NCBI GenBank assembly: GCA_036250195.1
Contig: JAVHZZ010000001.1
Location: forward strand, 392,224,783 to 392,288,782
Length of the DNA: 64,000 nucleotides
Reading direction: 5' to 3'
DNA from: Mixophyes australis
Taxonomy: Eukaryota > Chordata > Amphibia > Anura > Limnodynastidae
In this document: positions 1 to 14,639 of the stretch, one piece after another
Layout: each line of letters begins with the position of its first letter
Position numbering within the stretch: the first letter of the stretch is position 1
Translations under genes and position numbers: made by a program
The notes under the pieces: model-generated
Seen by the model: the letters and a program-made list of their open reading frames with translations, nothing else
What the model was told of the DNA's origin: nothing
The model's database searches: none

Positions 1-352
1 CGCAGCTCCCTGAATATGCCCCATAATGTACATTCAAGAAACGTTCAGATCTGTATATATATTTGCTTTTATATATACAGATCTCATGACACTACAAATT
101 AATTGAGCGGCTTAACTGAAAACACTGCTTTCATTGTCCACAATGGCAAGTATTTCGGTCAACTGGGTATTTAAATAAATAAATGAATAAATAAATAATT
201 AAGCCTAAATCCCAATCAAGGGGCCACAGATAAAATAAACCCAGTAATACACATTAATTGCTAGTGACACTAGTTCTATTATTGGTGTTTGAACAATAAG
301 CTGAAGAGGCTATAATTTTTGGGATCTCATCTATAATTTATAGCTCATTTAT

Positions 353-468
353 AGCCCTCTTACCTCTGTCTGTCTGTATTACTCAGTATAGTTTTATTAC
401 TGTGTTTGTTACCCACTGTAAAGCGCTACGGAATTTGCTGGCACTATATAAATAAATGATGATGATAA
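353..468 (+). repeat. LINE-derived 3' tail fragment
   Basis: Contains AAAGCGCTACGGAATTTG, then CACTATATAAATAAATG and a run of GATGAT units. The same order of blocks ends the longer LINE remnant at 41545-42027 and the SINEs elsewhere in this window. It is 5'-truncated and has no coding content. Confidence 0.65.
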
Positions 469-2712
469 TTGATTTTTACCAAGGCAGTTTTACAGACTCA
501 GAAAATACCCAGCAGCCACCAGTATTTCTTACCAGGTGCTAGAGCATTATGACGAATAAGCACCAACATAACGTATGTATTTAGATACAATGGTTTAGGG
601 CTTGATGTATTTACAGTAACATCCAATAATGTGAGACGTTTTATGATTGGGTATGGTTACCGCACCACAGGATCCCTGCCGGAGAAAGTCCACTTATTGT
701 GGTTCAAGATGAAGATTACAGTGAAATGAAGATACAGACTAACCTTCATTTGGGCAGCACTAATGTAAAGATTTTCTTTGAGTAGCAGTTGCTTCATCCA
801 GTGGCGGAACTACCATTGGTGCAGCAGGTGCTGTGCACCAGGGCCTTTGGGGGATAATGAGGACTGCTGCATGGGGAACTAGCAGGCTGTGGGCCCCGGT
901 TCCCTCCTCTCCGCTTCCCTGCACCGGGGCCCACATCTCGCTAGTTCCGTCTCTGGCTTCATCAATGGAGCTGGACTATGGAAGGGATTATAACCTTAGC
1001 TGCCTTTATTGTGGGCATCAAAATGGCCTCCTATATCTGCTTATTATCAATCACTGTGACAGCAGTATAAAAGCATGGCTGTACACCTGTCACTTTTGGG
1101 ATGATTGATCAGTCTCCCATTTTGAGATTTTTGGCAAAATAAAAAAAAACATATGAAGTAGGCTGCAAAAACTAACAAAGTGGAAGAAGCTGAGGGAAAG
1201 AACTTATGGAGTATTAAGAGTGTATATTAATACCCGTTATATATGTTAATGGTTCTTTAACTGTTTTTCTATATAGGGTCTGCATAACTGACACTCCCAT
1301 TGATTGATGTAAGGAGTCTAGAAATTATTTCATCAGTCTTCCTATAAAATGTTCATATACAATTATTGCATAAAAAAGAGCTTATTTAATTACATGGCCA
1401 TTTGTCTGTATCAAACAATATAGTAAAGTACATTTTCATGGATATAAAAGGGAAAGACTTCCCCAAATCTTTTATTACCTACTATAAAACAAGTCAATAA
1501 AAAAGCAACTAATAAAAAAAACAAGTCATAAAAAAAAAACCTAAAAATTAAAACATTCTAAAAATCCATTTTTAAATTGAAACTAACAATACATACTTGT
1601 AAAAGGTGAGAAATTGATATTTTCCACGTGTTTCAGTCCTGGGAGCCTGCCATAATGGCTTCTCCCACAGTGAATGATACTGGGCTTTAAATTTAATGCA
1701 TACTTTTTAACATCATTTAACAGTTAAAGGCATTAAAAAAATAATCTGACCAATATATGTACTGCATTGTGAGGTTATATTCCTAAAACAGTGACTGAGG
1801 TGAGATTTTTACAGAAACATAAATATGGTAGTGCCCAGTGACAAGCGTGTGAATGGTTTTCTGATTAATTGGAACTGTTCTGACATTTAAATAAGTGTAA
1901 GACAGTTCACACTCGACTACAACATAGTTACTGTATATATTGACCTATAGGTCATATTAGTAAACAAATTTGTATTTGCATTTTTTTTGTAATTGTTTAA
2001 ACGCCTCTTGGTTCCCATACAAAATACAGAGCAAAATAATGTGCAGTCCGCCCATTAGAAAAGCAAAACCTTAGAACTAGAGTGTAACATTTCAACTCAT
2101 TCTTTATAATACATGCAAAACAGCAGCTCAGAAGCAGCCTATGCAGTGTGGAGGCTTTGTTGAGGCACGCCAGTGATAGTACAATGCTTTCTCCAGGCAT
2201 TCTCCATCATCCTGAATGAACTCCAAATGGCTTCCTGCCGGGTATTCCAGCTGGATTACAAGAAGCTATAGCTCAATGTCATTTTCAATGTGGAGCCTCA
2301 TAATTAAAGGTCAAATAGTCACTTCATCCGCAATCAATCAATAGAGAAAAAGTACTAATATCAAGTACTAATCAATCAATGGCAAAGGTACTAATAAAAG
2401 AAATGAATCAAGCGAGTGTATGTTTAGATGTACTTCTGTTTGCCTGCTATAGGACAGGAAGATATAAAATAAAAATAAGAATGATGGGTAGTAATAGATT
2501 TTAGCTTCTACAAAAGTATCAAGCAGATTGTAATTTGCGTCATCTACCGCTAGATCACTCATGGTATTAAAGTTTAAATAAATGTGAAAAGATAAACATT
2601 AAAGATGTTGTAACAGGGGATGCAGTGTACGGTTTTGTGTTTTCTTGAGCTTTATTTAATCAGATCATCATTCAGAATTTGCTTGTTTGAGGCTGCTATA
2701 GTTCTGTGAAAG

Positions 2713-2898
2713 ACTGTCCCACCCACCAGGTCCATAGTTATTCACTGTCCCACACGCCAAGTCCACAGTTGTTCACTGTCCCACCCGCCAAGTCCACAGT
2801 TGTTCACTGTCCCACTCTCCAAGTCCACAGTTGTTCACTGTCCCACCCGCCAAGTCCACAGTTGTTCACTGTCCCACCCACCAAGTCCATAGTTGCCA
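2713..2898 (+). repeat. 31-bp minisatellite, about 6 units
   Basis: Six head-to-tail copies of a 31-bp unit built around ACTGTCCCACCCGCCAAGTC and CACAGTTGTTC. Outer copies diverge slightly (AGGTCCATAGTTA, CTCTCC). The open frame crossing it is a by-product of a unit lacking stops and is not a gene. Confidence 0.95.
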
Positions 2899-3409
2899 AC
2901 TGTTTTAAATTTCCATTAACAGCCCCATTTTTAAAGATTTGGCACTGAAAATGTCTATAGGTTTAAAAACTAATTAACTGCACAGTACAATTTCTTGTGT
3001 TCTGTCTAAAGCTCTCAAAATCTATCGCTAGTCTGGTAACTTGATGGGGTAGATTCAATTAGCCGCGTTGTTTCAAAGAACTACGTGGCTTGTGCATTAT
3101 TACCGTTACTACGATAATTTCTCCGTGGATTTTTGCTCGCACAGCCATTACCGAAGTAACCGTAATAATACACGGGCCACGTTGTTCTAAAGAATAGACA
3201 TACAAAAAAAACAGACAACAAAATAAGAGAATATAATGGCCTATTATTGTCACTGATCACAACCTGTAAATGCATGCCCCTAACTCTTCACAAGCAATTA
3301 ATCTTAAACAGTTTGTCCTTTAAGAACCAAATTGAAATTGATTCAATGCAGGTTTCCAGTTCACTAAGTAAAACACTTCATTAAAGCACTTCATTAAAGA
3401 ATTTTGTTA

Positions 3410-3960
3410 AATGGGGCAGAGGTCCTCTGCAAATTTTTTAAAGTATTGGGGGGTGAGGCCATCTGGACCGGGAGCCGAGTAAGACTTCAATGCCTTAATT
3501 GCCAGCAGAACCTCAGACAAAGTAATATCTGCATTCAACGACAATTGCTGCTCTTAAGTAATTTTAGGGAGGGGTGTGGATAAAAGGTATTCAGCCAAGG
3601 TGGGAACTTGGGTATTTCTATCGGAGTAAGGCACATTAAGGTTATAAAAAGAAGAATAAAACTCCCTGAATTCGTTAACAATAGTTGCCGGGTCATAGGT
3701 AATATCGCCTGAGGGAAGCTGACGTAATTTGTCATTGTGGTTTTGGGCTACTTTTTTCCGTAGTTTTCTAGCTAGCACCGAATTGGCTTTATCCGCTTTG
3801 GCATAGTAATGCTGTTGAAGTTTCTGCATAGTGATGGCCGTCCTACGGGAGAGAAGGGTGTTTAATTCATGATGAGGATTGACACTATTCTGAGTTCTAA
3901 AGAGGATACTTCCTCAGCCGCTTTTTTTCTGGCCATTGCCGACTAAATGGTCTTTCATTA
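3410..3960 (-). pseudogene. Tx1/L1-type LINE ORF2 fragment
   Basis: The minus strand encodes ADKANSVLARKLRKKVAQN, then VNEFREFYSSFYNL, and after an in-frame TAA continues with EVLLAIKALKSYSAPGPDGL and TPQYFKKFAEDLCP. SAPGPDGL is the classic motif at the start of the non-LTR reverse transcriptase domain, and the preceding linker is typical of the L1/Tx1 clade known from frogs. Only the endonuclease-RT linker and the first RT block are present, with at least one stop and one frameshift upstream, so this is a dead 5'- and 3'-truncated scrap. It runs in the same sense as slc10a7. Confidence 0.85.
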
Positions 3961-4242
3961 CCCACTCATACCAAGGGTGTGAAATAAATGTCACACCCAT
4001 AGTTACCTAAATTGTTGTACATTTCATCATTTGTTTAATTATATACAGCACATACTATGTTACAGCAGAATTGCATGGGTCTCCCAATTCACTTTCATAA
4101 GCCAAGAATATAAAAATATAAGGTGTGCTTATACATCCAATCAATGGACAGAAATAATCATCTCAATAGTGTACTCTACATAAATCTCACGGATTCCTAT
4201 TTCTTAGCTCATAGTCAAATTGTGAGCTGATGTCATAGTGAT

Positions 4243-4582
4243 ATATTATTATTATTATTATCTTTAACTTATAAGGTGCCACAAAGGGTCCGCAGCACCG
4301 TATATTACATATACAGAAAACAGAGACCCAAGACACAACATGATACAGAAAGAACAAAAATATATACAAACACAGTAACAAGGTAAAGCACATCAAATTA
4401 TTTCTGGGACAGATAGTGAAAGGGATGGTAGAAATCAGCGAGAAGAAGGCCGAAGCTTAAGAAAACAGGGAAAACAGGGCTAGGGAAGCCGGCCAAGAGG
4501 TACAGAGGGTGATGGAATAGTAGAAGGAGCACACAAGGAAAGAGGGCCCTGCTCCTGAGAGCTTACATCCTAAAGGGAATGG
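4243..4582 (-). repeat. Dispersed repeat with (ATT)n end
   Basis: Begins on the plus strand with an ATT run, then CTTATAAGGTGCCACAAAGG and GTCCGCAGCACCG, and ends near GAGAGCTTACATCCTAAAG. Reverse-complemented, its end resembles the plus-strand segment at 62040-62214 (GTGGCGCCCTACACATAAAA then an ATA run), suggesting two copies of one family. The arrangement of a GCGCC-like block followed by a short tandem repeat is typical of LINE-mobilised tails. Confidence 0.6.
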
Positions 4583-5096
4583 GGGAGACACAAACACGGT
4601 GGTGTCCTATTGTTACTGTTCAATCTCTGTTAATTGGTAATATAAAAGTGCTATTGTCTCAGCACTATAGCGTATCAGAGAGGCAGGAGAACAGCATGGA
4701 AATATCTAATACCGTGCAGGCTAGTGAGCCAAGTGACACACACAGCTTCTGTACAGTGCTGACTTGCTACATGTAAATATAAAGACAACAGCCACTAAGA
4801 GGAGGTCAAAGACTTGGGGTGGATTTTCTAATTAAAAGAAGAATGACGGAAACAATGGCATGCATGCAATACCTTTTATGATTCGGAAAAAGGAAAAGAA
4901 AAGTAGATAACTATAAAATAAAACATTCCTGGATTAATTGAATAAAATACCAATAGTGTGTAATGTACCACAGAACTCATTTTACAATAACATTTAAGCA
5001 CATCTACTTACAAATACTGAGAGAAAAATAAATTAATGTAACGGTTCACTGCATTCATCACAGTACAGAGATTTAGGTCTTTGTATATCTACTTAC

Positions 5097-5170
5097 CTAA
5101 TGTGAGTGATTTATGTGTTGAGCAAAATACTATTGCAACTGTGTCCGCCGGGGAAAAGCCAGTATTTTTA
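5097..5170 (-). CDS. slc10a7: SLC10A7 internal exon (74 nt), most 3' exon found
   Basis: Minus strand: one base completing a Ser codon, then [20 protein letters not shown] and SLTL plus the first base of a Gly codon. [17 protein letters not shown] is a signature stretch of SLC10A7. The acceptor is CCTTGCAG and the donor is GTAAGT. The exon ends in phase 1, so the next exon should start with two bases of Gly and continue with IPMLKI-like sequence. No such exon was recognised between 1 and 5096, so the C-terminal exon or exons and the 3' UTR probably lie beyond the left edge. Confidence 0.96.
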
Positions 5171-5746
5171 CTGCAAGGAAACAAAATATTATATTGATTC
5201 TGACTTTTCACTTGTATAAACTCACAAGCAGAAATATAGACAATGCAAACTAAATTAAAGGCTAAAAATTATGTGTATGATACATATTTTGTGTGTATTA
5301 TATGTATGATACATATTTTTTATTACAGGTAGTTAGCGCTAGTATTAGATACATCCTGATCATGTATCTAACAAACAAATATAGGGAGGGGGTTACATAT
5401 ACAAAATAGACACTTTAGCCTTCTTCGGACAGTATAGTCGCCAAGATCTTAATGTATGAAAAGCACATGGAATTTATGTTCTACTTCATAATATTTTACT
5501 CATTAAATAAAATCATATATATATTATACCAGCCTCCCATTCACATCTCTGCATTTGCTAGTAAACTGTTTTTAAAGAAGGGGAAAAATAAAGCAATGTT
5601 AAAAATCATCGATTCATTTGGTTGTCACTTGATTTGTACAGCTGGTCTAACAACGTGTAGAGTAGAATCTATTTTATTTACGGTTATAAACAGAATTCAG
5701 GTATCATGTATACAATGGGTGTGAAATCAAGGTTGCATTCAGAGGA

Positions 5747-6391
5747 TCTATAATATAAATGCCTAGTGGCGTGTGTTAGTCTGTCTGTGTGTGTGTGTAA
5801 AAAATAAAACCAAGCTGCAACGCCACCTGCTGGGCGGAGTTATACACTGACCTACTAAATTCTTAGTGTGTGTGGAAAAAAAAATTCAGAAAGGGCTGAA
5901 ATTTGGTATACTAAGATGTTTTTAATTTGTTAATTTAATTTGTTAATTGTTAAAAGTGTTTATAAAGATTTAAAAAATATATATATTTCTTGAAGGAGAA
6001 GTGACAGTTGGGAGTGGTTGGTGGTTGCCGGGGGCGACAGTTGGGAGCGGTTGGTGGTTGCCGGGGGTGACAGTGGGGAGTGGTTGGTGGTTGCCGGGGG
6101 TGACAGAGTGAGAGGAGTGTGATACTCAGGACTGCTGAGAGAGATCCCTGTGTCTGGATAGACATCTGGATAGATGTGGCGATAAAAATGAAGGATGAGG
6201 TGATGGAGAAGAATGATGAGGTGGTGACAAGTGGACAAAACCACGTTAAAAAAGGACGCTTACGTCGGGAAGTAACGCTCTTCCCCTGAGGAGGCCTGGG
6301 CTATGGCCCAAATGCATGACAAGAACCTTTTTAACACCTTAAATAGCTTGATTTGACTAGAATGCATGAGTATCATGTACGGGTTAACTTG
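5747..6391 (+). mobile_element. Helitron, non-autonomous copy 1
   Basis: Starts TCTATAATATAAATGCCTAG preceded by A and ends ACGGGTTAACTTG followed by T, as expected for insertion between A and T. A hairpin (GCATGA-gta-TCATGT) lies about 13 nt from the 3' end. About 220 bp at the 3' end, and the TC-rich start, match copy 2 at 51461-52111. The interior carries a 33-bp minisatellite (6003-6101) and no helicase coding. The 3' terminus CTTG departs from the usual CTRR, but both copies agree on it. Confidence 0.75.
6003..6101 (+). repeat. 33-bp minisatellite inside Helitron copy 1
   Basis: Three tandem units of GACAGTTGGGAGTGGTTGG plus TGGTTGCCGGGGG. Absent from Helitron copy 2, so it arose or was captured in this copy's lineage. 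Confidence 0.9.
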
Positions 6392-7451
6392 TCTGTACAT
6401 ATGGACTTATCCCCAAATGGATGACAGCCAAATAATCAGAAACACATGCTGCACTAGTGTCCACATGTAGGAGCATCAGCTCCATTGTTATGTATGATAT
6501 TTGTGAGCATATAACATTTTTGGTTATGGGATGTTTGTTCCACCTGACAACAAGCTAGGGTTGGCCGAGTGTGGGGCTTCCAGAGCAGGGGATGAGACAG
6601 GGGAAGCAGAAGTGTGTGATTATGGAAACTGGGCAAGAGGTAACAGAGCAGATCCTAAAACATCAGTTGAGGGTTCAAAGAGTTGGAATCTTGTGAACTA
6701 TGTTTTTCCAGAAATTACAGCTGTGACCTTGTACTGCAAATTCAACCCAAGTGAGAAAAATATTCTGTTTTAGAGATGACGAAAGTAGAATCAAAATATA
6801 CCTTAATATTTTGAATTTAATCTACTTTTATCATTAAAATAGATTTAATTTCTCAGATAAGGTAATCATCGCCGGTGTAGAGCACTGGCCATCTATAACA
6901 TACAGGTAGAGGAGAAAAAATGGTAACACCTGGTTAAAGGACAGGGAACATACAACAACCAGAGGTGTGGCCAACGCATTAAACAAACAGGTAACATCCC
7001 AACATAGTGAGGGTTATGTATAAAATTGCTGGAACGCCCTCCCTGGATGGATGCTGGCATTAATGTAAGAGAAGATCTCAGTGACTTTGAAAGCAGGGTG
7101 AATGTTGGGGTGTAGGAGGTTCAGTGAGAGCTTGAGAGACCAAGACGGTTCAAGTTGCTAATGTTTCACAAGTAATGGTGTCATGGAACATGGAAGGAAA
7201 AACATCATCAGCAAACAGTGGACAGAAGCACATATCCCAGGATTGTTATGGTGGTCTAACATGTCTCAATCTGCAGGTCATGTGTGGTCACCAATAGTTT
7301 GATGACCATGGCACAAGTGACATTTTTATATCATGGCTTTGTCAGTCACCAGATCAGAACCCAATAGAGCATTTAAGAGATAGTATGGAATGATTCTTGA
7401 AACAGTCATTTTAATTAGTTGTCAGATAAGTAATCTTCTCGTGGAAGAAAT

Positions 7452-7770
7452 ATCATCATCATCACCATTTATTTATATAGAGTCACTAATTCCGCAGCAC
7501 TGTACAGAGAACTCACTCACATCAGTCCCTGCCCCATTGGAGCTGGCAGTCTAAATTCCCTAACATACACACAGAAAGAGAGAGAGACTAGGGTCAATTT
7601 TAATAGCTGCCAATAAACCTACTAGTATGTTTTTGGAGTGTGGGAAACCGGAGCACCCGGAGGAAACCCACACAAACATGGGGAGAACATACAAACTCCA
7701 CACAGATAAAGCCATGGTCGGGAATTGAACTCATGACCCCAGCGCTGTGAGGCAGAAGTGCTAACCACAT
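7452..7770 (-). repeat. tRNA-derived SINE, reverse orientation
   Basis: Read on the minus strand it has the tRNA-like head ending near GGTTAGCACTTCTGCC, a central block with GGGTTTCCTCCGGGTGCTCC (slightly decayed), a TAAGCTCCAATGGGG-like segment and the GCGCTG...TATATAAATAAATG tail with GATGAT repeats. Same family as the full-length copy at 43484-43805. The central block resembles the V-SINE core known from fish and lungfish; that assignment is from memory of the family. Confidence 0.85.
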
Positions 7771-8259
7771 CTGCATCTATCTCTCCTACATAATTCCAAA
7801 ATTGGTAGACTCAATACCATGGCACATACAGGCCATACTGGCAGCACCAGCTGGCCTAATACCATATTAAATGACATTTTTTGTCCACTACCTGTATAAA
7901 GGGCCATTTTTGAAAAGTAACAAGTATGGCAGCTTGAATTTATGTTACATACGTCTCAGGACATAAATGCATGTATGTTAACCTAAGGATAACAGGGGTG
8001 GCTTACTGCTTTAATAATTAACTGTCCAGCACATACATTTGAAGTTATGTGCTAAAAATAAGGTACACAAAAAGATAAACATAAGAAGCAACCAATATTT
8101 ACAGCATGAGAATGACACACACATTTAAAAGTTTACATAGTTAAGATTTGTGCCTCTTTGCTTGAGGATTGTAAACGCTTTAAATATTAAAGATTTGTGC
8201 TCCATTTAAATGAACTGGTACAGACATCTCTGTATAAATTATTGTGACACTGTGCTTAC

Positions 8260-8311
8260 CTAGTAGAAAACAGGAATGTTAAAAGCATAAATGCCAGCTG
8301 GATAAAAAATA
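8260..8311 (-). CDS. slc10a7: SLC10A7 internal exon (52 nt)
   Basis: Minus-strand sequence gives (I)FFIQLAFMLLTFLFST plus two bases of the next codon, corresponding to the SLC10A7 transmembrane segment containing IQLSFMLLTF. The acceptor is TTTGTCTTTCAG and the donor is GTAAGC. It opens with TA, completing the split Ile codon from the 166-nt exon, and ends with AG, completed by T from the next exon to give Ser. The phase bookkeeping across three exons is strong internal evidence. The palindromic MITE at 8537-8711 lies only about 225 bp upstream of the acceptor. Confidence 0.95.
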
Positions 8312-9799
<1,488 letters not shown>

Positions 9800-12700
9800 T
9801 TATTCTGGGGAATTTAACAATTTTAGTGCAACTTCCACTGGGCACCTATAATGAGAATATATTTTCAACTGAATCAAATCTATCCTTAATTATGTCAAAT
9901 GTTCTTTGCTGGCTGTCACCGAGACAAGCCCATTAAGACTCCCTGATGTTTATGTCCTCTGCTGATACTAATGGATGTGTGTAATTATCACAATCCCTCT
10001 TGCATCAACAGACAATTCTGAGTGCAACTTCAGGAACCTTAAAATTGTGACATCTTCAGGAATTTCATGACGGCAGATAATCGAAAGTGATCCATGGAAC
10101 ACGTTAATATTTAAAATGCCAGGAATGCGCCAGAAGTTTTTAATTAAATTATAGCTTATGCTTGAAAAGCAAAAGTGTATGTGTTGGGGGAGTTTAAATA
10201 ATTCAAAGTCTGAATATCTGGAGTTTTCATAAATCTAAAGATAAATGCCATTTGATTTCTTTTATTATAGAAAAAAAAAATGCAGGAGAAAGAATTAATC
10301 AACACCTGAGTAATTAATTAACGGAGATTCAATGCCTTAAAGAAAATGTAAAGTAGGAAATGGTAATCTCTGAACTGTTTCAGGATCTTGTCTATGGGAG
10401 AAAATGTGAACAATATGAAAAAAAAGTCTCAAATGTTAGATAAATCTAAATCGATTGAAATATTAAATTTAAAAGGATTGTCTTGCACATGTGTCTCAAT
10501 GCTGAGTTTAACATCCTGCATGTTAGAGATATACAAAGATTTCAATGAACTTTAAACGCAGAGTGTCACATAAGCAACTTAAGCGCTTTTGAAGCTTTTT
10601 AAAAACTGCCTCCAGTGATTGTGAAAAGTGCTCATGTCACATGCTGTTGCATAGGAATCCATTTTATTATGGCAGACTCTGTTACATATAAGAGCCTTAT
10701 AAAGGTACAGGACATGAAATAACGAGCTGCCACAACTAAATGGCAGGCAAGTTATGTCCAATGGCAGGGCAAATAAATTGTGTGACTCCCTAATGTGTCT
10801 GGTCCTGGCCTTGTCTTCTCTTCTACAAGAACGTGGCTGTAGAGCAGTGATGGACAACCTCAAACACTGCAGTGGCCAAATGGGCGGCCCTCTACCCTCT
10901 ACCCTTCAAAAGTTACCATTAATCTCAGTAATAAGTTAAAACAATATGTATAAGCAAAGAATGAGACACCTATCTGTAATAGGATATCAGCAGGCATTTT
11001 AGTGAAAGATAAACCAGAGTCACAAGCTATAACAAACAATGAAGCATGGTGAAGCTGGAGGAAACAGGTGCTGCCAGACTAGATTGGTACTGGCAAAATC
11101 GGATGGACAAAAAGTGTGGGGTCACCCCGAATTTACTAGTACCAGTACTAGACTCTGCCAGCCACCTGAAGCATTTGGGTCACCTGCCAAATTACCCTAT
11201 GCTGGTCAACGCAGGGCTGGGTTCCCTAGTAGGGTTGATCCTGCAAAAATAAAATCTGCGCACCCCCATAGATTTAATCAGCCCTGTGCTGAAAGGCACT
11301 AGGGCTATCGTCACAACACTGGGGGTAGGTGTGGGTTAATTGGTCAAAAAATAGATTTAAGTAACCATTTTGTCCGTGGTACATGGCTGCCATTAAGTGT
11401 TCGGGCATGCTGGCACTTGTAGTACTACAAGCGAAAGCCTGAAAAATATTTAAGATCTAGGCTTGAAGTTTACTTCGCTTCAGGCGATCTACAGTTGCCA
11501 TAAAATTTACAAACCACATTGGACTTGACAACAACCACCCTGTCTGTGAATCTGACGGGCAGCTGCTAGCATTATGGAACACTGCTCTGCTGCTGAATGC
11601 AATGATATTAGCAACCACATGCACTGCTGTGCACACAGACTTCATTATTATAGCAGCAATAAGTTAGATCATGTATTATCTACAAGTAGTGCCATGGACC
11701 AGAGTAGACCTGGAACATTACAAGGAACGTATAAAAACAGTCACCGGTTCCACAGTGATACGATAAGCTTGACTCCTGTCACCGAGATGGCAACTTGTTT
11801 CTACAAAATCACCCAAGGGTTAATCACTGGCCAGGTAACTAGAGAACGCATGAATGATAATGTGCAGACATGCTTTATATTATTTATTCATGGAAAACAG
11901 TGGGTTTTGGTGTGCTTCTTTGAAAAATGTTCAAACTGGTAGAATATACGGGCGCACTATGAAAATTCTATGTCATTAACATTTAATCATAAATTGCTCT
12001 TTAATATAAAACATAAAATAAAGGTCTTGTCACGAGCACTTATGTGCAGGAGTAGAAGATGGCATGAAAGCATAGTGACTATCAATGGTATCACTCTGTG
12101 TTGTTTAACCCATGCACATCTGGATTTTGCACCTGATTTACAAAATTGTAGTAGAGAACTGATATCAAAGTTTTTTGGAAGGCCTATATTGTAACCAATC
12201 AATTCAGACTTTATCCCAGCACCTCACCCCTCCAAAACAATTTTTCAAAAAAGTGTTCCTGCTTACCACTATGGATGTGGTAAACAGAAATGCACATTAA
12301 AATATATTACTCTTATTGTATATCACCCTCTATAACAGTATCATAGCTAAAATTACCAGGTTTGGTCTGTGTTTTATGCCGACGGGAGAGAGCACTGAAT
12401 TCTGCCAAACCATGGGTCTTACAGCCCGTCTTCCTAAATAAAACATATATTTCTCATCAACTAAATCCTGATTTGCAAAGAATATTATAAGAAGTGGACA
12501 TTTCAGAAACACCATTGCGCTTACATTCTCTTGGTTTTTATATAAAAAAAAAAATGAAATAGCAAAAAAGAAAAATAAATATACAAATTGTTTAGAGTAA
12601 AATTTAAAATTGAACTTTTAACATTTTTTACAATTTGAACGAATTTCAGGTAGTTTTAATGAGTGGTGTTTTTCTTATAGTCACATGAATCAAGTGAAAA

Positions 12701-14639
12701 CTAAATTTAGAAAAACAACAATTTTATCACTGTTATTTCTTTTTCCTAGGACAGGCAGATGGGACCCTAAAGTGCTGTTAAAATGTTTTTTAAAAATATT
12801 TTGGATAGAAGTTGTAAGGAACAATTAGTGGTCTTTACTTAAGAATTAAATCATGTAAAATGTATAGGCTGCTCAGATGACCTCTAGTCCATCTGCTGGG
12901 CCTCGCTCTAGCCGAGAGATACTCCTAGTGCTGAACTGGAGCATGCTATAAGGTTCAAGGCAGAAGTTCAGTGCTAAAAGCAGGTAGACGTGGATAGCGC
13001 TGGATTATATCACAACCTCCTGCTCAGCACAAATGGCTGGGAACAACACTATTGGCTTTCCAGGGACTGTGTAATACTGCAGGGGATTGTACAAATACCT
13101 CTCATTATGTGGCCTTTGCAAAGAGGCTGAAAATATGGAGTCTGTTAAAAGTGACTAGCAATTAAGTCTGCAATTAGGGTGCGGTCTAATCAAAGTGACT
13201 GGAATTGGGGTTCTGTGGAACGTGGCTGACATCGGGAGGTTTGTACAATGGGATATATGCATGTTGGTCTCAATGGCAAAAATATGAGGCCACAGCACTG
13301 TCAGGGTCATGTGTGGCAGAATATAGTAAGTCTCAGATCAGGGAAACTGCTACCCTGCATAGAGCTCCATGCTGTCCTAACTGAGCTCTGCCTCTATACT
13401 TCTATGATAATAAACTCATCCATGGCTGCATACATTACTTTTAATTCCACATACTGCTACTTGACCCTGTAACTGAACAGTAATCCAGATCAGTCAATTT
13501 TGTTCAGCTTTATATAATCCCATAGGCCAGAATTCAGGCAAGGTGTGTAGTGTCAGGAGCAGTGCATGTTGTAGGATTAGAACCTCAGGGAGAGGAACAG
13601 ATGGTTGGTGGGGGACAATATTAATACAAATGTGTGATGGAGGAATGTGTGGAAGACACTCTTGGTATACATGTGTGTGGTATATGTTTGGTTGTGGGAG
13701 CCAGGGGGTCCATTTTTAATGTATTCACAGTGGCACTCTACTGACTTGATTCACCAATGGAATGTATGATTAACTACCTTTAAAACTACTATCAGTTTTA
13801 GTCTGTCCAAAAGATGTGGAAGGAGTTTCAGCGGTCTGAGATGGAGTGGGGAGGTAATTTTTTTTTTTCTTTATTTTTTTTTAACAGAACTGCAGTGGGA
13901 TATCAGGTTAACACTGAATAACATGTTTCATCTTCACTCTGTATATCTGGAAATTATACATTTTGGTTTTAGTGGTCCTTTATTGTGAATATACAGTGGT
14001 TGAATTTCAGTAGAACTTTGACACAATGCTTCTCAACAAATGTTACGTGCAGCGTCCCCACAACCATTCTGCTGTGAAATGTCTTTTTTGGCCAAGGTAT
14101 TTTTCAGAGAAAAACCTGATAAATCATCATTATGTCCTGTCCCTGATAATTGCATAGACCTGAATGTTAAAAAAAAAATAGCTTGCATAAATAAATTGAA
14201 ACCATTTACTAAATGAAATTTCCGTTGTATATTCAATTATAGGAACAATCATAAGTGTTCTTCTACAAAGCTGGAATTCACATGAGAGAAAACAATAATG
14301 TGGGCTGTAGTACTCTCTACTTGTGAGATAGTATTTAAAACATTTATGCATACTATCTGAGATGGAAAGACAAGGGGAGCTTTTCTTTCCTCATCCACAT
14401 CTAGCAGTAATGCAGGGGGTCTGGGACCTGGAGGCTCGAGTCTGGACTTCTCTGGTATTGCTACATTTCCTGTGGCTAGCCTGTTCCCTGTGACCAGCCG
14501 GCTTATTGTAAGTGCTGTACCATAGATCACCCCTAATTATATTCTCTCCTTTCTTCCCTTACTCCTCCTTCCATTCCCTTATCACCCATCCACAAGGGCG
14601 AGCTCCCCCTTTACCCTTCTCACCACACAGTACCTGTAG

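Larger units (their letters stand above)
1..5096. other. Intronic or downstream sequence of slc10a7
   Basis: No recognisable host exon. It holds a LINE-type 3' tail (353-468), a 31-bp minisatellite (2713-2898), a partial MITE-like edge around 3048 (GGGTAGATTCAATTAG), a Tx1-type LINE ORF2 scrap on the minus strand (3410-3960) and a reverse-oriented repeat ending in an ATT run (4243-4582). The rest (roughly 480-2700) is AT-rich and shows nothing I can name. If the missing C-terminal exon lies further left, all of this is intron. Confidence 0.6.
5171..8259 (-). other. slc10a7: slc10a7 intron
   Basis: Intron between the 52-nt and 74-nt exons. It contains Helitron copy 1 (5747-6391) and a reverse-oriented SINE (7452-7770). 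The rest (5171-5746, 6400-7450, 7780-8250) is AT-rich with no recognised element. Confidence 0.8.

Noticed and set aside
1997..2320. Minus-strand frames considered as the missing C-terminal SLC10A7 exon
   Set aside because: No residue similarity to the expected IPMLKI or LLIYHPAQ-type sequence and no convincing splice sites.
2706..2948. 80-codon frame of repeated SLSHPPSPQLFTV peptides
   Set aside because: Direct translation of the 31-bp minisatellite.
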